A stretch of 64,000 nt of DNA from Succiniclasticum ruminis DSM 9236 (GCF_900112895.1 NZ_FONL01000001.1:62001-126000), one strand, 5' to 3'; counted from the first letter of the stretch, positions 11,680 through 23,840 are shown. The notes: generated by a model from the sequence alone, not told the origin. Program-made: numbers and translations.

Positions 11680-12060
11680 TTATTTCTTAGCTTTAGCGCG
11701 TTTTGCACCGTACTTGGAACGGCCCTGGTTGCGGTTGGCAACGCCGGCAGTATCCAGAGAACCACGAATGATATGGTAACGCACGCCGGGCAGGTCCTTT
11801 ACACGGCCGCCCCTGATCAGAACAACGGAATGTTCCTGCAGATTGTGACCGATACCCGGAATATAAGCTGTTACTTCGATGCCGTTGGTTAAACGTACAC
11901 GAGCAACTTTACGCAATGCAGAGTTAGGTTTCTTCGGGGTGGTGGTGTATACACGGGTGCACACACCACGTTTCTGCGGGCATTCTTTTAATGCCGGAGC
12001 AGTAGATTTGGTCTTCAGCACCTCTCTGCCTTTACGGATCAGCTGATTGATTGTTGGCAT
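11680..12060 (-). CDS. rpsL: 30S ribosomal protein S12
   Basis: S12 controls decoding accuracy at the A site. It has 126 residues. The streptomycin-relevant lysines are wild type: Lys43 in [10 protein letters not shown] and Lys88 in [13 protein letters not shown], so no resistance mutation is visible. It follows the L7Ae-type gene and shares its promoter. Confidence 0.98.
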   Translation of the reverse strand: MPTINQLIRKGREVLKTKSTAPALKECPQKRGVCTRVYTTTPKKPNSALRKVARVRLTNGIEVTAYIPGIGHNLQEHSVVLIRGGRVKDLPGVRYHIIRGSLDTAGVANRNQGRSKYGAKRAKAKK

Positions 12061-12124
12061 ATCGGCACCTCCTTTCTGTCAATTAGATTTAGTATTTATA
12101 AAAATTCCGTTTCCGGAATCCCTA

Positions 12125-12376
12125 TCAGTGTTTCAGTATCGCCGCCGCGGAAGCGCCCGCATGGATGCCGCAGGCTTTACCTAACGCCTGCATGCTTTCC
12201 ACGACCAGGCAGTCGACGTTTTGTTTTTCACACTCCGCTTTAATGGGAGCAGTGATCCGTTCCTCCGCATCTGCCGCGATATACACGGCTGAGGCCGTCT
12301 GTTTCTGCAGCGCTTTCGCTGTCTGCTTAACTCCTACAACCTTGGCCACGGCTGTCTTCAAGTCGTCCAGACTCAT
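12125..12376 (-). CDS. L7Ae/L30e-family RNA-binding protein (YbxF/RplGB type)
   Basis: An 83-residue protein of the L7Ae/L30e/S12e fold, which in Bacillus (YbxF) binds kink-turn RNA and associates with ribosomes. Family features are the AVYIAADAEERIT strand-helix, a central CLVVES and the C-terminal GKACGIHAGASAAAIL. The start is ATG 12376; an in-frame GTG three codons upstream lies inside the AAGGAGTG Shine-Dalgarno. It is the first gene after the 12425-12453 promoter, between rpoC and rpsL as in most Bacillota. Confidence 0.92.
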   Translation of the reverse strand: MSLDDLKTAVAKVVGVKQTAKALQKQTASAVYIAADAEERITAPIKAECEKQNVDCLVVESMQALGKACGIHAGASAAAILKH

Positions 12377-12424
12377 TGAATTCACTCCTTAAAAATGAGC
12401 GCACTTATCCCGTGAGACTTGTGT

Positions 12425-12453
12425 ATTGTAACATCTTTTACACAACGTGTCAA
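12425..12453 (-). promoter_or_regulatory. Sigma-70-type promoter of the L7Ae-rpsL-rpsG-fusA-tuf unit
   Basis: On the minus strand: TTGACA, a 17-bp spacer, then TACAAT, about 50 bp upstream of the L7Ae start codon. The -35 is a perfect match and the -10 is 5/6, in an AT-rich spacer between operons. Confidence 0.88.
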
Positions 12454-12616
12454 CACTTTTTTAAGTTTTTTTATTACGCCAAGCAGTGTTTTCATGGGAT
12501 TCTCTTTTTACACGTACCCGAGTGTTTCAAAATAGTAAACAAAAAATTCCCAATTCATGTGATATGTTTGTCCGTTCCCCTTTAAAAAGCTGGCAGGACA
12601 ACAGGAGAAACGACAA

Positions 12617-12652
12617 AATAACCGTGGTACTTTGTTTAGTACCACGGTTATT
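12617..12652 (-). terminator. Terminator after rpoC
   Basis: Perfect 14-bp arms (AATAACCGTGGTAC and its complement) around an 8-nt loop, starting 31 nt after the rpoC stop. On the minus strand it is followed by TTTTGTCG. Confidence 0.82.
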
Positions 12653-12683
12653 CATACTTAAAACTTTTTTCAAATCCGGCCGC

Positions 12684-15600
12684 TTATTTGTCCCTGTTCA
12701 CAGGAATTTCATCTGCGCTCACATCAGCCAGGTATTTCACCCTGACATCACGATACCGGCTCATTCCGGTGCCTGCCGGAATCAGTTTGCCGATAATAAC
12801 GTTTTCCTTCAGGCCCAGCAGCGGATCAACCTTTCCTTTAATAGCAGCATCGGTCAGGACACGGGTCGTCTCCTGGAAGGAAGCCGCTGACAGGAACGAA
12901 TCGGTTGCCAGGGAAGCCTTGGTGATGCCCAGCAGGATTGGCCGTCCTTTTGCCGGTTCCTTGCCTTCGGCTACAGCAATGGCATTCTGCTCGTTGTAGT
13001 CGCCGATATCGATATATTCACCCGGCAGCATAGATGTGTCTCCAGCGTCTTCAATGCGGATCTTGCGCATCATCTGACGCACCATTACCTCGATATGTTT
13101 ATCGTTAATGCCTACGCCCTGAGATTTATAAACGCTGAGTACCTGCTGCACAATGTAACGCTGTGTCGCCTGAGGTCCCAGAATCCGCAGAATGTCGTGG
13201 GGATTCAGCGAGCCTTCCGTCAGACGACCCCCGACTTCCACTTCGTCGCCTTCCTCCACAGACAGCTTGGCGCCGTACGGAATGATGTAGGTCTGTTCCG
13301 GCACTTCATCCTCAGGACTTCCCGTAATGATGACCTTGCGCTGTTTCTGGCCGGCTTCTTCCACAATGTGGACTGTTCCCGCATTTTCTGCCAGAATGCC
13401 AGGATGTTTGGGCTTGCGGGCTTCAAACAGTTCCTCAACACGAGGCAGACCCTGGGTAATATCATCCGCACCGGCAACACCGCCTGTATGGAAGGTACGC
13501 ATGGTCAGCTGGGTACCCGGTTCACCGATTGCCTGCGCGGCAATGGTACCCACTGCTTCACCGACGTCAACGTTGTGGTCTGTCGCCAGGTTGCGTCCGT
13601 AACATTTGCGGCAGACACCGAATTTGGATTTGCAGGTCAGTACCGTGCGGATCTTGACTTTGTCACGCATCACCGCAATCTTATCTGCCATGTCTTCCGT
13701 AATATATTCATTGATGTGGAACAGCACGTTGCCTTCCGCGTCTTTGATATCTTCCGCCAGGGTCCTGCCGATGATACGGTCGTGGAGGGATTCGATTTCC
13801 GTCCCGTTTTCCGTGATGGCTTCTATTTCAATTCCGTCAATCTCATTATTCCGGACAGAAACCTCACTCACCGTGCCGTCCAGCAGAATCCGGTCGATAT
13901 CCGCTTCCGTCAGCGTGGCGCCGGCACCGACCAGTACTTCACCGCTGCCGTTGACAACATCTTCGGAAACTTCCTTATTTGCATAGTGATGCATCAGCAT
14001 ATCTTTGAGCTTACTGTTGGCAAAATCTTCAGGGATGTTGATAGAAACCTCTTCACGGGCTTCTTCAACGTCACCTTCGCCATTCGGAACATAGATGCTG
14101 ATCGAAGTTACCTTCGCGTCCATCAGACGATTGTAAACATCATTGGTGATGATGGTATCGGATTCCACAATCGGCGCGCCGGTTTCTTCATTAATAATAG
14201 TTGCTGCCAGCATGCGGTTGATTACTTTTGAACGGATCTTCTTCGCGCTGGCTCCCAATTCTGCCTTGCACAGGCGGTTCCGTTCCTTCACCAGGTTGCA
14301 GGTGTGGATATCGCAGTCGTCTTCACGGACGATGACATCCTGCGCCACATCTACCAGACGGCGGGTCAGGTAACCGGAGTCTGCCGTACGCAATGCGGTA
14401 TCCGCCAGACCTTTACGTGCGCCATGGCTGGAAATAAAGTATTCCAAAATCGTCAGGCCTTCACGGAAGTTCGACTTAACAGGCCGGTCAATGATACGTC
14501 CGGAAGGATCAGCCATCAAACCACGCATACCGGCCAGCTGTTTGATCTGGTCAATACTGCCGCGGGCGCCGGAATCGGCCATCATGGCAATAGGATTAAA
14601 TTTATCCGCTGTGTTAGCTTCTTTCAACAGGTCTGCTACATCATCCGTCGCCTTGTTCCAGATTTCAACAACTTTCTTATAACGTTCATCGTCCGTCATC
14701 AGACCGCGGCGGTACATGGCTTCCGTCTGGTCAACCTGTTTTTCCGAAGTCTGGATAATTTCCTGCTTTCCAGGTGGTACATGGATATCGGATACTGCGA
14801 TGGAAATACCGGAATTGCAGGCATTATCATAGCCCATTTTCTTCACAATATCCAATACATTGGCAGTGCCCAGATTGCCGAAAAGCTTATGCGCTTTGGC
14901 AACCAGCTTGCCCAGTTCCTTTTTGGTGATCAGCTGACCCAGATGCCAGTATTCTTCACCGGTTTCTTCGTTTTTCCGTTTGCTGAAGAAGCGCAGTTCC
15001 TTCGGCAGTTCTTCATTATAAATTGCATTGCCGATGGTGGTTTCGACCAGGCTCATGCCTTCGTTTTCCGGCTCCTCAACAATATCTGCATTGGGAATCA
15101 GGATCCAGATCTTTGCCTGCAGATCAAGATATTTATGATAATAAGCCATCAGGGCTTCATGCAGACTGCTGTAGCGATTGCCTTCCCCTTTTGCGCCGGG
15201 ACGCTCAATCGTCATGTAATACGCGCCCAGAACCATATCCTGCGTAGGTACCGCTACCGGTTTGCCGTCTTTCGGAGCCAGGATATTATTCACGGACATC
15301 ATCATCAGACGGGCTTCCGCCTGCGCCTCTACAGACAGGGGCAGATGGACAGCCATCTGGTCACCGTCAAAGTCGGCATTATACGCAGTGCAAACCAGCG
15401 GATGCAGCGTGATGGCACGTCCTTCGGTCAGAACCGGCTCAAATGCCTGGATGCCCAGACGGTGCAGCGTCGGTGCGCGGTTCAGGAGTACCGGATGCTC
15501 TTTGATAACTTCTTCCAGGACATCCCATACTTCCGGAGTCGCCCGTTCTACCATGCGTTTTGCGGCACGGATATTCAGGGCGGGATCGTTATCCTGCAAA

Positions 15601-16718
15601 CGTTTCATAACGAAAGGTTTGAAAAGTTCCAACGCCATTTCTTTCGGCAGGCCGCACTGGTGCATCTTCATCTCGGGACCTACCACGATTACAGAACGGC
15701 CGGAATAGTCGACGCGTTTGCCCAGCAGGTTCTGGCGGAAACGTCCCTGCTTGCCTTTCAGCATATCAGACAGGGATTTCAGAGGACGGTTGCCGGGGCC
15801 CACAATCGGGCGGCCACGGCGGCCGTTGTCGATCAGCGCATCAACCGCTTCCTGCAGCATACGTTTTTCATTGCGGACAATGATGTCAGGCGCATGCAGC
15901 TCCAGCAAGCGTTTTAACCGGTTATTGCGGTTGATTACGCGGCGGTACAGATCGTTCAGGTCACTGGTCGCGAAACGCCCGCCGTCGAGCTGTACCATAG
16001 GACGCAGGTCCGGAGGAATAACAGGAACCACATCCAGAATCATCCAGGACGGCTTATTGCCGGATTTCAGGAACGCTTCCGCGACTTCCAGACGGCGTAC
16101 AACACGAACCTTCTTCTGACCGGTAGCGTCCTTCATCTCTTCCCGCAGTTCGTCAACCAGCGCCGGAATATCAATCTCCTCCAGCAGTTCTTTAACAGCG
16201 GAAGCACCCATCTCCGCGCGGAACTGATCGCCGTACTTGTCCCGGGCGCTCATATATTCCGCTTCTGTCAGCAGCTGTTTTTTCTCTAACGGGGTATCGC
16301 CAGGATCCAGAACAATATAGTTTACAAAATACAAAACTCTTTCCAGGCTCCGGGGAGAAACATCCAGGATCAGGCCCATACGGCTGGGAATTCCTTTAAA
16401 ATACCAGATATGGGAAACCGGCGCCGCCAGCTCAATATGACCCATCCTGTCACGGCGGACCTTGGAACGGGTTACCTCAACGCCGCATTTGTCGCAGACG
16501 ATCCCTTTGTAACGGATGCGTTTATATTTTCCGCAATGACACTCCCAGTCCTTAATGGGGCCAAAGATTCTTTCACAGAACAGACCGTCTGTTTCGGGTT
16601 TCAATGTTCTGTAGTTAATGGTTTCAGGCTTTTTTACTTCCCCATAAGACCACGAACGGATCAGTTCCGGAGAAGCAAGCCCAATGCGCATGGAATTAAA
16701 ATTGTTAACGTCTAACAA
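12684..16718 (-). CDS. rpoC: RNA polymerase subunit beta'
   Basis: Catalytic largest subunit of RNA polymerase. It has 1344 residues. The N-terminal zinc site is [20 protein letters not shown], the universal Mg-binding motif is [15 protein letters not shown], and the second zinc cluster is [13 protein letters not shown]. It ends in [11 protein letters not shown]. The ATG is 18 nt after rpoB, and a terminator follows the stop, so rpoBC forms a closed unit. Confidence 0.99.
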   Translation of the reverse strand: MLDVNNFNSMRIGLASPELIRSWSYGEVKKPETINYRTLKPETDGLFCERIFGPIKDWECHCGKYKRIRYKGIVCDKCGVEVTRSKVRRDRMGHIELAAPVSHIWYFKGIPSRMGLILDVSPRSLERVLYFVNYIVLDPGDTPLEKKQLLTEAEYMSARDKYGDQFRAEMGASAVKELLEEIDIPALVDELREEMKDATGQKKVRVVRRLEVAEAFLKSGNKPSWMILDVVPVIPPDLRPMVQLDGGRFATSDLNDLYRRVINRNNRLKRLLELHAPDIIVRNEKRMLQEAVDALIDNGRRGRPIVGPGNRPLKSLSDMLKGKQGRFRQNLLGKRVDYSGRSVIVVGPEMKMHQCGLPKEMALELFKPFVMKRLQDNDPALNIRAAKRMVERATPEVWDVLEEVIKEHPVLLNRAPTLHRLGIQAFEPVLTEGRAITLHPLVCTAYNADFDGDQMAVHLPLSVEAQAEARLMMMSVNNILAPKDGKPVAVPTQDMVLGAYYMTIERPGAKGEGNRYSSLHEALMAYYHKYLDLQAKIWILIPNADIVEEPENEGMSLVETTIGNAIYNEELPKELRFFSKRKNEETGEEYWHLGQLITKKELGKLVAKAHKLFGNLGTANVLDIVKKMGYDNACNSGISIAVSDIHVPPGKQEIIQTSEKQVDQTEAMYRRGLMTDDERYKKVVEIWNKATDDVADLLKEANTADKFNPIAMMADSGARGSIDQIKQLAGMRGLMADPSGRIIDRPVKSNFREGLTILEYFISSHGARKGLADTALRTADSGYLTRRLVDVAQDVIVREDDCDIHTCNLVKERNRLCKAELGASAKKIRSKVINRMLAATIINEETGAPIVESDTIITNDVYNRLMDAKVTSISIYVPNGEGDVEEAREEVSINIPEDFANSKLKDMLMHHYANKEVSEDVVNGSGEVLVGAGATLTEADIDRILLDGTVSEVSVRNNEIDGIEIEAITENGTEIESLHDRIIGRTLAEDIKDAEGNVLFHINEYITEDMADKIAVMRDKVKIRTVLTCKSKFGVCRKCYGRNLATDHNVDVGEAVGTIAAQAIGEPGTQLTMRTFHTGGVAGADDITQGLPRVEELFEARKPKHPGILAENAGTVHIVEEAGQKQRKVIITGSPEDEVPEQTYIIPYGAKLSVEEGDEVEVGGRLTEGSLNPHDILRILGPQATQRYIVQQVLSVYKSQGVGINDKHIEVMVRQMMRKIRIEDAGDTSMLPGEYIDIGDYNEQNAIAVAEGKEPAKGRPILLGITKASLATDSFLSAASFQETTRVLTDAAIKGKVDPLLGLKENVIIGKLIPAGTGMSRYRDVRVKYLADVSADEIPVNRDK

Positions 16719-16736
16719 GAATCCCTCGCTCCCTTC

Positions 16737-19700
16737 TTAATTAATATCATCAGCAGGACCGGACAGTTCTTCGAGTGTCGTTTCGCTCAGATTGCCTAAG
16801 TCGGCAATGCTGTCTTCTTCTTCCTGTTCGGTACCATTATATTCTTCATCTTCATTATAGGCGGTAGATTCCCTTGGGGCGTCCGGAATGACGGTCTGGC
16901 CTTCACCCTGCAGCTCAGCAATGGTTTCCGGGGAAGCTTCCACTACATCTTCCTCTTCTTCCTGCAGGGAAATGTCTTCACCGTCTTCATCCAGCACCCG
17001 GATATCCAGACCGATGCTCTGCAGTTCTTTTACCAGTACCTTAAAGGATTCGGGAACGCCGGGTTCCGGAATGTTTTCGCCTTTAACGATGGATTCATAC
17101 GTTTTTACACGCCCTACTACATCGTCGGATTTTACCGTCAGGATTTCCTGCAACGTGTATGCAGCACCATATGCTTCCAGCGCCCAGACTTCCATTTCAC
17201 CGAAACGCTGCCCGCCAAACTGGGCTTTGCCGCCCAGGGGCTGCTGGGTAACCAGGGAGTACGGGCCGGTAGACCGGGCATGGATCTTGTCGTCTACCAG
17301 ATGATGCAGTTTCAGCATATACACACAGCCGACGGTTACGGGGTTGGCAAAAGGCTCGCCGGTGCGGCCGTCATAAAGGATCGTTTTGCCCATCGGGCTT
17401 ACGCCGGACAGCTTCACCATATTCTGCAGGTCTTCTTCGTTGGCACTGTCAAATACAGGAACAGCCATTTTGACCGCGCTCAGTTTTGAATTTCCTGCAT
17501 ACCCGATATCTGTCAGCTTTGGCATACCGTACTGGGCACGGTCATAACCGGTGCTTTCCAGTTGCTCGCCAATGCCGGCTTCTTTCCGCTGGATTTTCAT
17601 ACCTAAAGCCAGGGCAGCCCATCCCAGATGGGTTTCCAGAATCTGGCCGATATTCATACGGGAAGGAACGCCTAACGGGTTCAGAACGATCTGGACCGGT
17701 TCGCCGTTAGGCAGGAACGGCATATCTTCCCGCGGTAAAATACGGGATACTACGCCCTTGTTTCCGTGACGGCCGGACATCTTGTCACCGGCGCGGATCT
17801 TACGTTTCTGCGCAATCTGGATGCGGACCTGTTTGTTTACTCCGGGCGGCAGTTCTCCGCCGTTTTCACGGGTAAATACCTTCGTATCCACTACAATACC
17901 GGATTCCCCATGGGGAACGCGCAGGGAGCTGTCCCGTTCTTCGCGGGCTTTTTCATTAAATACCGCTCTTACCAGACGTTCTTCCGCGGATAATTCCGTT
18001 TCCCCTTTAGGCGTAATTTTGCCAACCAGAATATCGCCGGGGCGAACCTCGGTACCTATTCTGATAACACCTATATAATCTTTGTCGTTTTCATCATTGC
18101 ACAGATTTGCGACGGCTTTATCGGAAACATTCGGGATCTCACAGGTTATCTCCTCAGGCCCCAGTTTCGTGTCCCGCGCGTCACAGGTGTACTCTTCAAT
18201 ATGAATAGACGTGTACGTGTCATCCCGTACCAGGTCTTCGGAAAGCAGGATCGCGTCTTCGTAGTTATAACCTTCCCAGGGCATGTAAGCTACGATAACG
18301 TTATGGCCCAGCGCCAGTTCACCCTTATCAGTAGCGGGACCGTCTGCCAGTACCTGTCCGGCCTTCACATAATCGCCTTTGAAAACGATCGGTTTCTGGT
18401 TGACACAGGTGCTCTGGTTGGAACGTTTAAATTTTAAGACTTCATAATGATCAATATCGCCATTATCCGTACGGATCTGGATCTCGTCGCCGGTTACCCG
18501 GATGACTTCGCCGGCATGTTTTGCCAAAATGCAGTTGCCGGAGTCGGTTGCCACCTTGTATTCCATACCGGTACCGACGACAGGTGCCTGCGGAGTCAGC
18601 AGAGGTACTGCCTGACGCTGCATGTTGGCGCCCATCAGCGCGCGGTTAGCATCATCGTGTTCCAGGAACGGGATCAGGGCCGTTGCGATCGAGACTACCT
18701 GTTTAGGCGATACGTCCATATAATCCGCCCGTTCCGGGCGGATGCTGAGAACGTCGTTCTTACGGCGGGCCGTAACACGTTCGCCCAGGAAATATCCGTC
18801 ATCGTCCAGAGGTTCGTTGGCCTGCGCCACGATATATTTATCTTCTTCGTCCGCAGTCAGGTATTCAATTTCATTGGTAACGCGTTTATGCACTTTGTCT
18901 ACTTTGCGGTAAGGCGTTTCAATAAAACCGAACTTGTTGATAACCGCAAAAGTTGAAAGGGAACCGATCAAACCGATGTTAGGACCTTCAGGGGTCTCAA
19001 TCGGGCACATGCGTCCATAATGGGAGTTGTGAACGTCACGGACTTCATAGCCGGCCCTTTCACGGGACAGACCGCCGGGTCCCAGTGCAGAAAGACGGCG
19101 TTTGTGGGTCAGCTCTGCCAGCGGATTGTTCTGGTCCATAAACTGGGAAAGCTGGCTGCTGCCGAAGAATTCTTTAATAGCAGCCACTACCGGACGGATG
19201 TTGATCAGCGCCTGGGGAGTGATCACATCTACGTCCTGAATGGTCATGCGTTCTTTTACCACACGTTCCATACGGGCCAGGCCGATGCGGAACTGGTTCT
19301 GTAAAAGTTCGCCAACGCAGCGGACACGGCGGTTTCCCAGATGGTCGATATCGTCTTTTTCGCCATGTCCGTCCATTACGTTCAGAAGATAGCCGAATGC
19401 GGCAAAAATATCTTCCCTGGTAATCGTGCGGAGAGATTCGGGAATGCCGGACGTAAAGACGATGCGCAGAACCTTCCCGCTTAATTCTTTAATTTTCAGC
19501 TGGTAGAGTCCGTATTCCTTGTAAACCTGGCTCTCTTCCACCTTATCCAGCACTTCGCCCGTCATCAGCGTTCCTTCCGGAACGATGATTTCACCGGTTT
19601 CCTTATCAACCAGCGGCTCTGCCAGCACACAGTTTTCCAGCCGGTTTCTCCAGCCTAATTTCTTGTTCAGCTTATAACGGCCTACATAGGCCAGGTCATA

Positions 19701-20537
19701 GCGTTTGCTGTCAAAGAACGTCTGCTCGATGAGCTGCTTGGCATTTTCAAAGGCAGGCGGTTCACCGGGGCGCAGCTTTTTATACAGTTCGATCATCGCT
19801 TCTTCGCAATTCGTCGTACTGTCTTTTTCCAGCGTTGCCTTTACCGCTTCAATAATCTCGGTTCCGTCTTCCGTATGGTTTTCAATCTGGGTATCGCCAA
19901 AGAAGGTTAAAATTTCTTCATTGGATTCCATCCCCATGGCCCGCAGGAGCACAGTGGCGGGAACCTTACGGGTCCTGTCCACACGCGCATAAATCACATG
20001 GTTTAAATCCGTTTCAAATTCAATCCATGCGCCACGGTTCGGGATTACAGTGGTCCCATAGAGAAAAATCGCGCTGGGATCCATCATCTTATCGTAATAA
20101 ACCCCGGGGGAACGAACCAGCTGACTGACAATGACACGCTCCGCCCCGTTAATGACAAAGGTTCCCGTGGGGGTCATCAAAGGAAAATCGCCCATAAACA
20201 CACGGGATTCCTTAATTTCTCCCGTATCTTTATACAGCAGATGAACATTGACATTCAACGGCGCAGAATAAGAAGCGTCCCGTTCCTTACACTCTTCAAT
20301 GGTATATTTTGGCTCACCGATTTCAAAGCTCTGGAAAGAGAGTTCCAGATTCCCGTTAAAATCTTTTATAGGGGAAATATCGTGGAAAATCTCATTCAGC
20401 CCATCGCTCATGAACCACTCATAGGATTTCCTCTGCAGGTCAATCAAATGAGGCATTGGCAAAACTTCTTTAATTTTGCCAAAGCTATACCGGGTCCTGT
20501 CACCTGTCTGAACCGGTTTAAACATGTAGGTCTTCAC
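16737..20537 (-). CDS. rpoB: RNA polymerase subunit beta
   Basis: Second catalytic subunit of RNA polymerase. It has 1266 residues. The rifampicin pocket [17 protein letters not shown]...[20 protein letters not shown] keeps the wild-type Asp, His and Ser equivalents of E. coli 516, 526 and 531, so it should be rifampicin-sensitive. The C-terminus is an acidic, low-complexity tail ([12 protein letters not shown] onward) rich in Glu and Asp. It has its own promoter 216 bp upstream. Confidence 0.99.
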   Translation of the reverse strand: MKTYMFKPVQTGDRTRYSFGKIKEVLPMPHLIDLQRKSYEWFMSDGLNEIFHDISPIKDFNGNLELSFQSFEIGEPKYTIEECKERDASYSAPLNVNVHLLYKDTGEIKESRVFMGDFPLMTPTGTFVINGAERVIVSQLVRSPGVYYDKMMDPSAIFLYGTTVIPNRGAWIEFETDLNHVIYARVDRTRKVPATVLLRAMGMESNEEILTFFGDTQIENHTEDGTEIIEAVKATLEKDSTTNCEEAMIELYKKLRPGEPPAFENAKQLIEQTFFDSKRYDLAYVGRYKLNKKLGWRNRLENCVLAEPLVDKETGEIIVPEGTLMTGEVLDKVEESQVYKEYGLYQLKIKELSGKVLRIVFTSGIPESLRTITREDIFAAFGYLLNVMDGHGEKDDIDHLGNRRVRCVGELLQNQFRIGLARMERVVKERMTIQDVDVITPQALINIRPVVAAIKEFFGSSQLSQFMDQNNPLAELTHKRRLSALGPGGLSRERAGYEVRDVHNSHYGRMCPIETPEGPNIGLIGSLSTFAVINKFGFIETPYRKVDKVHKRVTNEIEYLTADEEDKYIVAQANEPLDDDGYFLGERVTARRKNDVLSIRPERADYMDVSPKQVVSIATALIPFLEHDDANRALMGANMQRQAVPLLTPQAPVVGTGMEYKVATDSGNCILAKHAGEVIRVTGDEIQIRTDNGDIDHYEVLKFKRSNQSTCVNQKPIVFKGDYVKAGQVLADGPATDKGELALGHNVIVAYMPWEGYNYEDAILLSEDLVRDDTYTSIHIEEYTCDARDTKLGPEEITCEIPNVSDKAVANLCNDENDKDYIGVIRIGTEVRPGDILVGKITPKGETELSAEERLVRAVFNEKAREERDSSLRVPHGESGIVVDTKVFTRENGGELPPGVNKQVRIQIAQKRKIRAGDKMSGRHGNKGVVSRILPREDMPFLPNGEPVQIVLNPLGVPSRMNIGQILETHLGWAALALGMKIQRKEAGIGEQLESTGYDRAQYGMPKLTDIGYAGNSKLSAVKMAVPVFDSANEEDLQNMVKLSGVSPMGKTILYDGRTGEPFANPVTVGCVYMLKLHHLVDDKIHARSTGPYSLVTQQPLGGKAQFGGQRFGEMEVWALEAYGAAYTLQEILTVKSDDVVGRVKTYESIVKGENIPEPGVPESFKVLVKELQSIGLDIRVLDEDGEDISLQEEEEDVVEASPETIAELQGEGQTVIPDAPRESTAYNEDEEYNGTEQEEEDSIADLGNLSETTLEELSGPADDIN

Positions 20538-20752
20538 TCCTTGTTATATAAGTCAGGCAATACAAAACTATGCACGTTGTCCAAAGCCAAAAAAAACAAG
20601 GTTCTTACCGCAAGATCACCCTGTTATTCAGATCAGACGAACGTACTTCATCCCTACGATATGGCAGCCGATGTGAACCACTACACTATCTGGCCGTTGT
20701 AGTCAAGCCTGCATTTTGGTCACAAACACAAAAAGCATAATTGTGGTAAATA

Positions 20753-20782
20753 ATGATACCACAAGCATCAGGAATTTGTCAA
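20753..20782 (-). promoter_or_regulatory. Sigma-70-type promoter of rpoBC
   Basis: On the minus strand: TTGACA, an 18-bp spacer, then TATCAT. It begins just 22 bp after the rplL terminator, so rpoBC can be expressed separately from rplJL. Confidence 0.8.
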
Positions 20783-20803
20783 CAGGTTTTTTAAACAAAA
20801 AAA

Positions 20804-20827
20804 GACCGGCCCCCTTGGGGACCGGTC
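20804..20827 (-). terminator. Rho-independent terminator after rplL
   Basis: GC-rich hairpin GACCGG(t)CCCC-AA-GGGG(g)CCGGTC followed on the minus strand by T7, 20 nt after the rplL stop. A textbook intrinsic terminator. Confidence 0.92.
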
Positions 20828-20846
20828 CTGATGACGTACAGTCAAA

Positions 20847-21221
20847 TTATTTAATTTCAACAGTTGCGCCAGCAGCTTCCAGTTTTGCTTTGGCATCGTC
20901 AGCGTCAGCTTTGGAAACTTTTTCTTTAACAGCTTTCGGAGCGCCGTCAACCAGAGCTTTAGCTTCTTTCAGGCCCAGGCCGGTGATTTCACGAACAGCT
21001 TTGATAACGTTGATCTTGCCCTGACCAGCTTCTTTCAGGATAACGTCGAATTCGGTCTGTTCTTCTTCAGCAGCAGCAGCAGCCGGAGCAGCGCCAGCAG
21101 CAGCAACAGCTACCGGAGCGGCAGCGGATACGCCAAATTTTTCTTCCAGAGCTTTAACCAGTTCAGCCAGCTCTAATACGGTCATTTTCTCAATTGCTTC
21201 AATAATCTGATCTTTATTCAT
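20847..21221 (-). CDS. rplL: 50S ribosomal protein L7/L12
   Basis: Stalk protein that recruits translational GTPases. It has 124 residues: an N-terminal dimerisation helix ([21 protein letters not shown]), an Ala-rich hinge and a C-terminal domain ([22 protein letters not shown]). The start is ATG 21221; an in-frame ATG five codons earlier overlaps the GGAGG. It follows rplJ and is followed by a strong terminator. Confidence 0.98.
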   Translation of the reverse strand: MNKDQIIEAIEKMTVLELAELVKALEEKFGVSAAAPVAVAAAGAAPAAAAAEEEQTEFDVILKEAGQGKINVIKAVREITGLGLKEAKALVDGAPKAVKEKVSKADADDAKAKLEAAGATVEIK

Positions 21222-21297
21222 TATAATTTCCTCCATTTATCAATTATTTTTAAAATTTTATGGTTTTTAACTATCAAAAAATCTTCTCAATCATGCA

Positions 21298-21828
21298 TTA
21301 CGCAGATTGTTTTTCTTTTTGTTCGCGCACAGCATCCAATGCGTACACGATTTTTGCAACGGTACCGTTGAGTGTGCGAACCAGACCGGAAATCGGGGCG
21401 TTCAGGCTGCCCAGCATTTTGGCAACCAGCACTTCTTTCGGCGGCAACGCAGCAACTGCCTTAACCTCGTCAACAGAAATCACTTTGCCTTCTACAACGC
21501 CGGCCTTCAGCTGCATCTTTTTGTGATCTTTTACAAAATCACAGATTACTTTGCAGGCTGCTACCGCATCTTTGGCAGAAGAGCAGATTGCAGTGTTTTT
21601 CTCCAGTACGGGAGTCAGGGCGTCCAGGCCGTATTCTTTTGCGGCCAGAGCAATCAAGGTGTTCTTGTAAACGGTGTAGGTAGCACCGGCTTCGCGAACC
21701 TTACGGCGCAGTTCTGTATCTTCCGCAACGGTAAGACCGCTGAAGTCAACTAACACTGCTCCTTTAGCTTCAGCAAGAACATTTTTAATCTCAGCTAACT
21801 GAGCCTGTTTCTCTGCTTTTGTTTTCAA
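21298..21828 (-). CDS. rplJ: 50S ribosomal protein L10
   Basis: L10 anchors the L7/L12 dimers to the ribosome and represses its own operon by binding the leader. I place the start at TTG 21828 (176 residues, KTKAEKQAQLAEIKNVL), nine bases after a perfect AGGAGG. Longer starts would read through the Shine-Dalgarno and give an atypical N-terminus (IYKSKSKSERRR). The core VDFSGLTVAEDTELRRKVREAG and the C-terminal L12-binding helix are present. Confidence 0.95.
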   Translation of the reverse strand: MKTKAEKQAQLAEIKNVLAEAKGAVLVDFSGLTVAEDTELRRKVREAGATYTVYKNTLIALAAKEYGLDALTPVLEKNTAICSSAKDAVAACKVICDFVKDHKKMQLKAGVVEGKVISVDEVKAVAALPPKEVLVAKMLGSLNAPISGLVRTLNGTVAKIVYALDAVREQKEKQSA

Positions 21829-21879
21829 TGAGTTGCACCTCCTTCTTTCAGATTTTGACTTACTTTTATAAATCAAAAA

Positions 21880-22005
21880 GACCTCTCGGCCGTAGCAGCC
21901 GGAGGTCGTGAAAGAACTGATCTATCTTTAACGTCTCCAGCCTCGGCAGGCGTACACTGCTGCACTTGCGCTTACGCACCTGCTGTCTGTGGCCCGATTA
22001 TCTTC
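21880..22005 (-). ncRNA. L10 leader (rplJL autoregulatory RNA with terminator)
   Basis: Upstream of rplJ the minus strand carries the family landmarks of the L10 leader: CACAGACAGCAGGTGCG, then CCTGCCGAGG, then GACCTCCGGC. The last forms a terminator hairpin with GCCGAGAGGTC (21880-21907) followed by T5. L10/L12 bound to the leader is known to favour the terminator in Bacillus. The 5' limit is approximate. Confidence 0.88.
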
Positions 22006-22028
22006 TGATTTAAAATTTGTGTTCCGGA

Positions 22029-22733
22029 TTATTTTGCGCTGTCCGCTTTGAGCACATCAATCTTGATGCCAGGTCCCATCGTAGTAGATAAGGTAACAGA
22101 TTTAATGTACTGGCCTTTGGCTCCGGACGGTTTTACTTTAATCAAAGTAGTAACTAACGCAATGTAGTTATCCAGAAGGGCTTCTTCCGAGAAGGAAGAT
22201 TTACCGATCATAGCCTGTACGTTACCGGCTTTGTCAGCACGGTACTCTACTTTACCGGCTTTGATCTCGTTGAGTGCTTTGGTCACGTCCATGGTAACGG
22301 TGCCAACTTTCGGGTTAGGCATTAACCCTTTGGGGCCCAGCAGTTTACCAAGACGGCCAACCTTGCCCATCATATTCGGGGTCGCTACGCAGACTTCAAA
22401 GTCAAACCAGCCGCCCTGAATTTTTGCTACCAGGTCATCCCCGCCAACATAATCCGCGCCGGCAGCTTTTGCTTCCTCGGCCTTCGCGCCTTCCGCAAAT
22501 ACCAGAACCTTTTTGGATTTGCCGGTTCCGTGAGGCAGCACCATCGCGCCGCGTACCTGTTGGTCAGCGTATTTCGGATTGATACCCAGACGGAAAGAGG
22601 CTTCTACAGAACTGTCAAACTTGGTAACTACGGTTTTCTTTACCAGCTCAACTGCTTCTTTCGGGGAATAGAGTTTAGTCTCATCAATCAGTTTTAACGC
22701 GTCAACGTACTTTTTACCGTGTTTCTTTGCCAT
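22029..22733 (-). CDS. rplA: 50S ribosomal protein L1
   Basis: L1 forms the mobile stalk at the E site and represses rplKA in many bacteria. The start is ATG 22733 ([15 protein letters not shown], 234 residues) with GGAGG in front; the longer frame would begin inside the rplK-rplA spacer. The conserved [18 protein letters not shown] and [18 protein letters not shown] are intact. Confidence 0.98.
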   Translation of the reverse strand: MAKKHGKKYVDALKLIDETKLYSPKEAVELVKKTVVTKFDSSVEASFRLGINPKYADQQVRGAMVLPHGTGKSKKVLVFAEGAKAEEAKAAGADYVGGDDLVAKIQGGWFDFEVCVATPNMMGKVGRLGKLLGPKGLMPNPKVGTVTMDVTKALNEIKAGKVEYRADKAGNVQAMIGKSSFSEEALLDNYIALVTTLIKVKPSGAKGQYIKSVTLSTTMGPGIKIDVLKADSAK

Positions 22734-22790
22734 TATAATTTCCTCCTTGTGGTCCGAACGGCTTCCGCCTCCCACTCATTAAACTGACGG

Positions 22791-23216
22791 TCAGTCAGTA
22801 ATTACAATGCCCATGCTGCGGGCTGTGCCTTCAATCATACGGGTTGCTGCTTCCACATCGGCCGCATTCAGGTCCGCCATCTTGCTTTCCGCAATTTCAC
22901 GGGCTTTGGCGCGGGGCAATGTAGCTACTTTTTTCTTGTTGGGTTCGCCGGAAGCTTTTTCCAGGCCAGCCGCTTTTTTCAGCAGCACCGCTGCAGGCGG
23001 GGTCTTGGTAATAAATGTAAAGGAACGGTCTTCATACACCGTGATCTCAACAGGGATGATCAAACCAGCCTGCTGTGCTGTACGGGCATTGAAGTCCTTT
23101 ACAAAAGCCATAATGTTAACGCCAGCCTGGCCCAGTGCAGGACCAACCGGAGGTGCCGGAGTAGCTTTACCGCCAGGAACCTGTAACTTTACAACCTTAG
23201 CAACTTTCTTTGCCAT
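22791..23216 (-). CDS. rplK: 50S ribosomal protein L11
   Basis: L11 forms the GTPase-associated centre with 23S rRNA and is the site of thiostrepton action and of RelA activation. It has 141 residues of standard length. The N-terminal [21 protein letters not shown] with the proline hinge is intact. It follows nusG after 18 nt. Confidence 0.98.
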   Translation of the reverse strand: MAKKVAKVVKLQVPGGKATPAPPVGPALGQAGVNIMAFVKDFNARTAQQAGLIIPVEITVYEDRSFTFITKTPPAAVLLKKAAGLEKASGEPNKKKVATLPRAKAREIAESKMADLNAADVEAATRMIEGTARSMGIVITD

Positions 23217-23234
23217 GTTTCTTACACCTCCTTA

Positions 23235-23840
23235 TCATTCAATTTCTTCCACTTGGGTATAATCAATATCAACAGGAGTTTCGCGGCCAAACATATCAAC
23301 CAGAACCTTCAGTTTCCCGCGTTCTCTGTCAATTGCCGAAACAACGCCTTCAAAATTGGAGAAAGGACCTGTTTTTAAGCGGACTCTCTGTTGTAATTGC
23401 AAATTAATCTGGGGTTTCGCCTTCGGCCGGTCGGCAGGTTCCTCTTCCTGCAACCCCTGGCCGTTAATGCTGCCGGCCATGATCCGTTTGACTTCTTCAT
23501 CTGACAGCGGAACCGGCTGCTTGTTATCAGGACCCACAAACCCCGTTACGCCGGGTGTGTTCCTGACCACATACCAGGTGCGGTCATCGATGATCATCTC
23601 AACCAACACATAACCCGGGAAAACCTTACGGGTCACGATCCGTTTGGCACCGTTTTCATCGGCTACTACTTCATTCTCCATCGGGATCATAATATGAAAG
23701 ATCCTGTCGCTCATGCCCAGAGAATGAACCTTACGTTCCAGATTTGCGCTGACCTTATTCTCGTATCCGGAATAAGTATGGATGACATACCAATGCCGTT
23801 TTCCTTTTTCCAGCGTTTCAGCATTTTTATTTTCGTCCAT
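23235..23840 (-). CDS. nusG: Transcription termination/antitermination protein NusG
   Basis: NusG binds RNA polymerase and couples it to Rho or to the ribosome (S10). The 201 residues comprise an NGN domain (RHWYVIHTYSGYENKVSANL), a linker rich in Glu/Asp/Pro and a C-terminal KOW domain (GPFSNFEGVVSAIDRERGKLKVLV). The N-terminal 13 residues (DENKNAETLEKGK) are an unstructured extension. A small hairpin lies between the Shine-Dalgarno and the start (see findings). Confidence 0.97.
   Translation of the reverse strand: MDENKNAETLEKGKRHWYVIHTYSGYENKVSANLERKVHSLGMSDRIFHIMIPMENEVVADENGAKRIVTRKVFPGYVLVEMIIDDRTWYVVRNTPGVTGFVGPDNKQPVPLSDEEVKRIMAGSINGQGLQEEEPADRPKAKPQINLQLQQRVRLKTGPFSNFEGVVSAIDRERGKLKVLVDMFGRETPVDIDYTQVEEIE

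Larger units (their letters stand above)
12377..12683. other. Intergenic region rpoC / L7Ae gene
   Basis: This 307-bp spacer divides two transcription units on the minus strand. It holds the rpoC terminator (12617-12652), the str operon promoter (12425-12453) and a leader of about 40 nt. I see no further gene in it. Confidence 0.8.
20538..20846. other. Intergenic region rplL / rpoB with rpoBC leader
   Basis: This 309-bp spacer holds the rplL terminator (20804-20827), the rpoBC promoter (20753-20782) and an untranslated leader of about 200 nt. Near rpoB the leader has a T8 run on the minus strand (around 20589-20596) preceded only by weak pairing, so I do not call an attenuator. No gene is seen. 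Confidence 0.7.

Noticed and set aside
20640-20702. tRNA-like stretch in the rpoB leader (minus strand: GGCCAGATAGTGTAGTGGTT)
   Set aside because: It has a D-arm-like block and a partial acceptor match, but no anticodon stem or T-arm can be formed, so it is not a tRNA.
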